Shown piece by piece: positions 6,069-7,619 of a stretch of DNA of 7,619 bases (the first letter of the stretch is position 1; every line of letters starts with the position of its first letter). The stretch is from Nitrospirota bacterium. Its GTDB lineage: Bacteria > Nitrospirota > CAKKRA01 > 9FT-COMBO-42-15. A program made the translations under genes and the position numbers. The DNA is taken from positions 1-7,619 of the forward strand of contig JACPZJ010000191.1 in the NCBI GenBank assembly GCA_016195585.1, read 5' to 3'. Under the pieces are notes generated by a model. That model saw nothing but the letters and a program-made list of their open reading frames with translations, had not been told where the DNA came from and ran no database searches.

Positions 6069-7619
6069 ATGCGGTATTCAAGATTACTTATTCCAACCTT
6101 AAAGGAAGACCCGTCAGAGGCAGAGGCAATAAGCCATAAATTAATGATAAGGGCAGGGCTTGTGCGCCAGCTTGCAGCAGGGCTTTATATTTACCTTCCC
6201 CTCGGCCTGATAGTCCTTGATAAGATAAACAGGATTCTAAGAGAGGAGATGAATAGCATTGGTGCGCAGGAAATCTCTATGCCCGTACTTCATCCTGCTG
6301 AGGTGTGGCAGCAGACAGGCAGGTGGAATGAGATAGGCGATGAAATGTTCCGTTTAAAAGACAGAAGCGGCAGGGATATGTGCCTCGGTATGACGCACGA
6401 GGAGATAGTAACATGGCTTGCAGCGGGAGAGATACGCTCTTATCGTGATTTGCCTCAGACATGGTATCAGATACAGACAAAACTGAGGGACGAGGCAAGG
6501 CCAAAGAGCGGTGTTTTGCGCACAAGAGAATTTTTAATGAAGGACTCCTACTCCTTTGATGCAGATGAAGAGGGCTTAGATAAGAACTATCAGCTTCATC
6601 TTGAGGCGTATAAGAAAATTTTTGAAAGAAGCGGATTAAAGTTCTATATTGTTGAGAGCGACCCTGGCATGATGGGCGGCGCTGCTGCCCATGAGTTCAT
6701 GGCGCCCTCACCTGCTGGCGAGGATGAGATTGTTTTGTGTGAATGCGGTTATGCAGCAAATATAGAGCTTGCCAAATCAATTCCGACAAAACCTGAATTT
6801 TTAGACTGGAAATTGGAAGAAGTGGTAACACCAAATTCAAGGACAATAGACGAGGTCTCGGCATTTTTGAAATTGGATAAAAGGCTTTTTATAAAGAGCC
6901 TGATTGTTGTCTCCCAAAAAGGCCCTATAATGGCGCTTGTGCGCGGCGATCAGGAGGTGCATGAGAAGAAGCTAAGAAAGTTGATTGGCGAATTCAGACC
7001 TGCACATAAGGAAGAGGTAAAGGAATTTACAGGCATTGAGGCAGGGTTTATCGGGCCAATAAAATGTAAACTGCGAATTATAGCAGATGAGTCTTTAAAA
7101 GAAGGCGTCTATGTAACAGGCGCAAACAAAGAGGGCTATCATATAAGGGGTGTTGTGCCAAAGAAGGACTTTAATGCAGAGTTTACAGATATACATACAG
7201 CAAAAGCAGGCGATGGCTGTCCAAAATGCGGAAAGCCTTTGGCATTAGAAAAGGTGATTGAGATAGGAAACATCTTCAAGCTCGGCACAAAATACTCTGA
7301 GCCATTGAAGGCATACTACCTTGATGAACATGGCAAAGAGAAGCCGATTATAATGGGAAGCTACGGCATTGGTCCTGCGAGGATCGCTGCATCTGCAATA
7401 GAGCAGAACCATGATGAGAACGGCATAATCTGGCCATTATCCATTGCCCCATTTCAAGTCCAGATATTGCCATTGAACATGAAAAACGAGTCTGTAAAGA
7501 AGACAGCAGACGAGATTTATCAGGGCATATTAAAAGAGAAGATAGAGGCATTGATTGACGACAGGGAGGCAAGCCCCGGCATAAAATTCAAGGACGCTGA
7601 TTTGATAGGCATACCATAC
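6069..7619 (+). CDS. proS: Prolyl-tRNA synthetase, bacterial type (3'-truncated)
   Basis: ProRS charges tRNA-Pro with proline in the cytosol. The frame is open for 517 codons to the window edge with no stop; bacterial ProRS is about 570 residues, so roughly 50-60 C-terminal residues are missing. The start MRYSRLLIPTLKEDPSEAEA aligns with the family N-terminus. Class II motifs follow: MTHEE (residues 108-112), RDEARPKSGVLRTREF with MKDSYSFD, and GSYGIGPARIAAS with EQNHDENGIIWP. Between them lies the insertion (editing) domain of the long bacterial form, roughly 224-407, followed by CPKCG and IGNIFKLGTKYSE. The anticodon-binding domain begins near IAPFQVQILP and is cut off. No Shine-Dalgarno precedes the ATG; the promoter position suggests a leaderless message. 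The gene is apparently transcribed separately from the upstream run. Confidence 0.97.
   Translation, partial: MRYSRLLIPTLKEDPSEAEAISHKLMIRAGLVRQLAAGLYIYLPLGLIVLDKINRILREEMNSIGAQEISMPVLHPAEVWQQTGRWNEIGDEMFRLKDRSGRDMCLGMTHEEIVTWLAAGEIRSYRDLPQTWYQIQTKLRDEARPKSGVLRTREFLMKDSYSFDADEEGLDKNYQLHLEAYKKIFERSGLKFYIVESDPGMMGGAAAHEFMAPSPAGEDEIVLCECGYAANIELAKSIPTKPEFLDWKLEEVVTPNSRTIDEVSAFLKLDKRLFIKSLIVVSQKGPIMALVRGDQEVHEKKLRKLIGEFRPAHKEEVKEFTGIEAGFIGPIKCKLRIIADESLKEGVYVTGANKEGYHIRGVVPKKDFNAEFTDIHTAKAGDGCPKCGKPLALEKVIEIGNIFKLGTKYSEPLKAYYLDEHGKEKPIIMGSYGIGPARIAASAIEQNHDENGIIWPLSIAPFQVQILPLNMKNESVKKTADEIYQGILKEKIEALIDDREASPGIKFKDADLIGIPY

Overview
The window comes from a bacterial chromosome of moderate GC content. 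It carries the MEP isoprenoid pathway, an RseP-type site-2 protease and one apparent selenocysteine-encoding gene. The dxr-rseP-ispG ... proS arrangement is one I associate with Desulfobacterota (Geobacter-like) and Nitrospirota-like Gram-negative lineages. The sequence alone does not fix the species, so this placement is tentative.

Layout, all on the + strand: (1) bases 2-4878 are a tightly packed run of five genes: dxr (5' end outside the window), rseP, ispG, a GrdB-like selenoprotein gene and a LysR-type regulator. Junctions are a 4-base ATGA overlap, a 3-base gap, a 1-base TAATG overlap and a 4-base gap, so they are probably one transcript with translational coupling. (2) Bases 4879-4983 are a compact control region. 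It has a perfect 15-base dyad with LysR-box form, a sigma70-type promoter (TTGACA-N17-TAAAAT), a 12-base direct repeat, a second 10-base palindrome and a near-ideal ribosome binding site. (3) Bases 4984-6009 encode an exported transglutaminase-like protein, followed by a 9-bp hairpin around its stop codon. (4) Bases 6010-6068 hold a second good promoter placed so close to proS that its message should be leaderless or nearly so. (5) proS runs from 6069 off the right edge.

The main find is in 3189-3986. Two same-frame open reading segments are separated by a single TGA, and together they make one 265-residue member of the glycine/betaine/sarcosine/proline reductase selenoprotein B family. The TGA falls at the first position of a U-G-M-C redox motif, where relatives carry Cys or Sec, and a small SECIS-like hairpin lies at the expected distance after it. 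Standard gene calling would split this into two wrong genes. The next gene is a LysR regulator resembling the subgroup associated with selenium metabolism. The two look like a selenium-linked accessory module inserted, with the transglutaminase gene, between ispG and proS.

Functionally, dxr and ispG serve isoprenoid precursor synthesis, rseP serves membrane proteolysis and envelope stress, and proS serves translation. The substrate of the selenoprotein and the effector and targets of the LysR protein cannot be read from the sequence.
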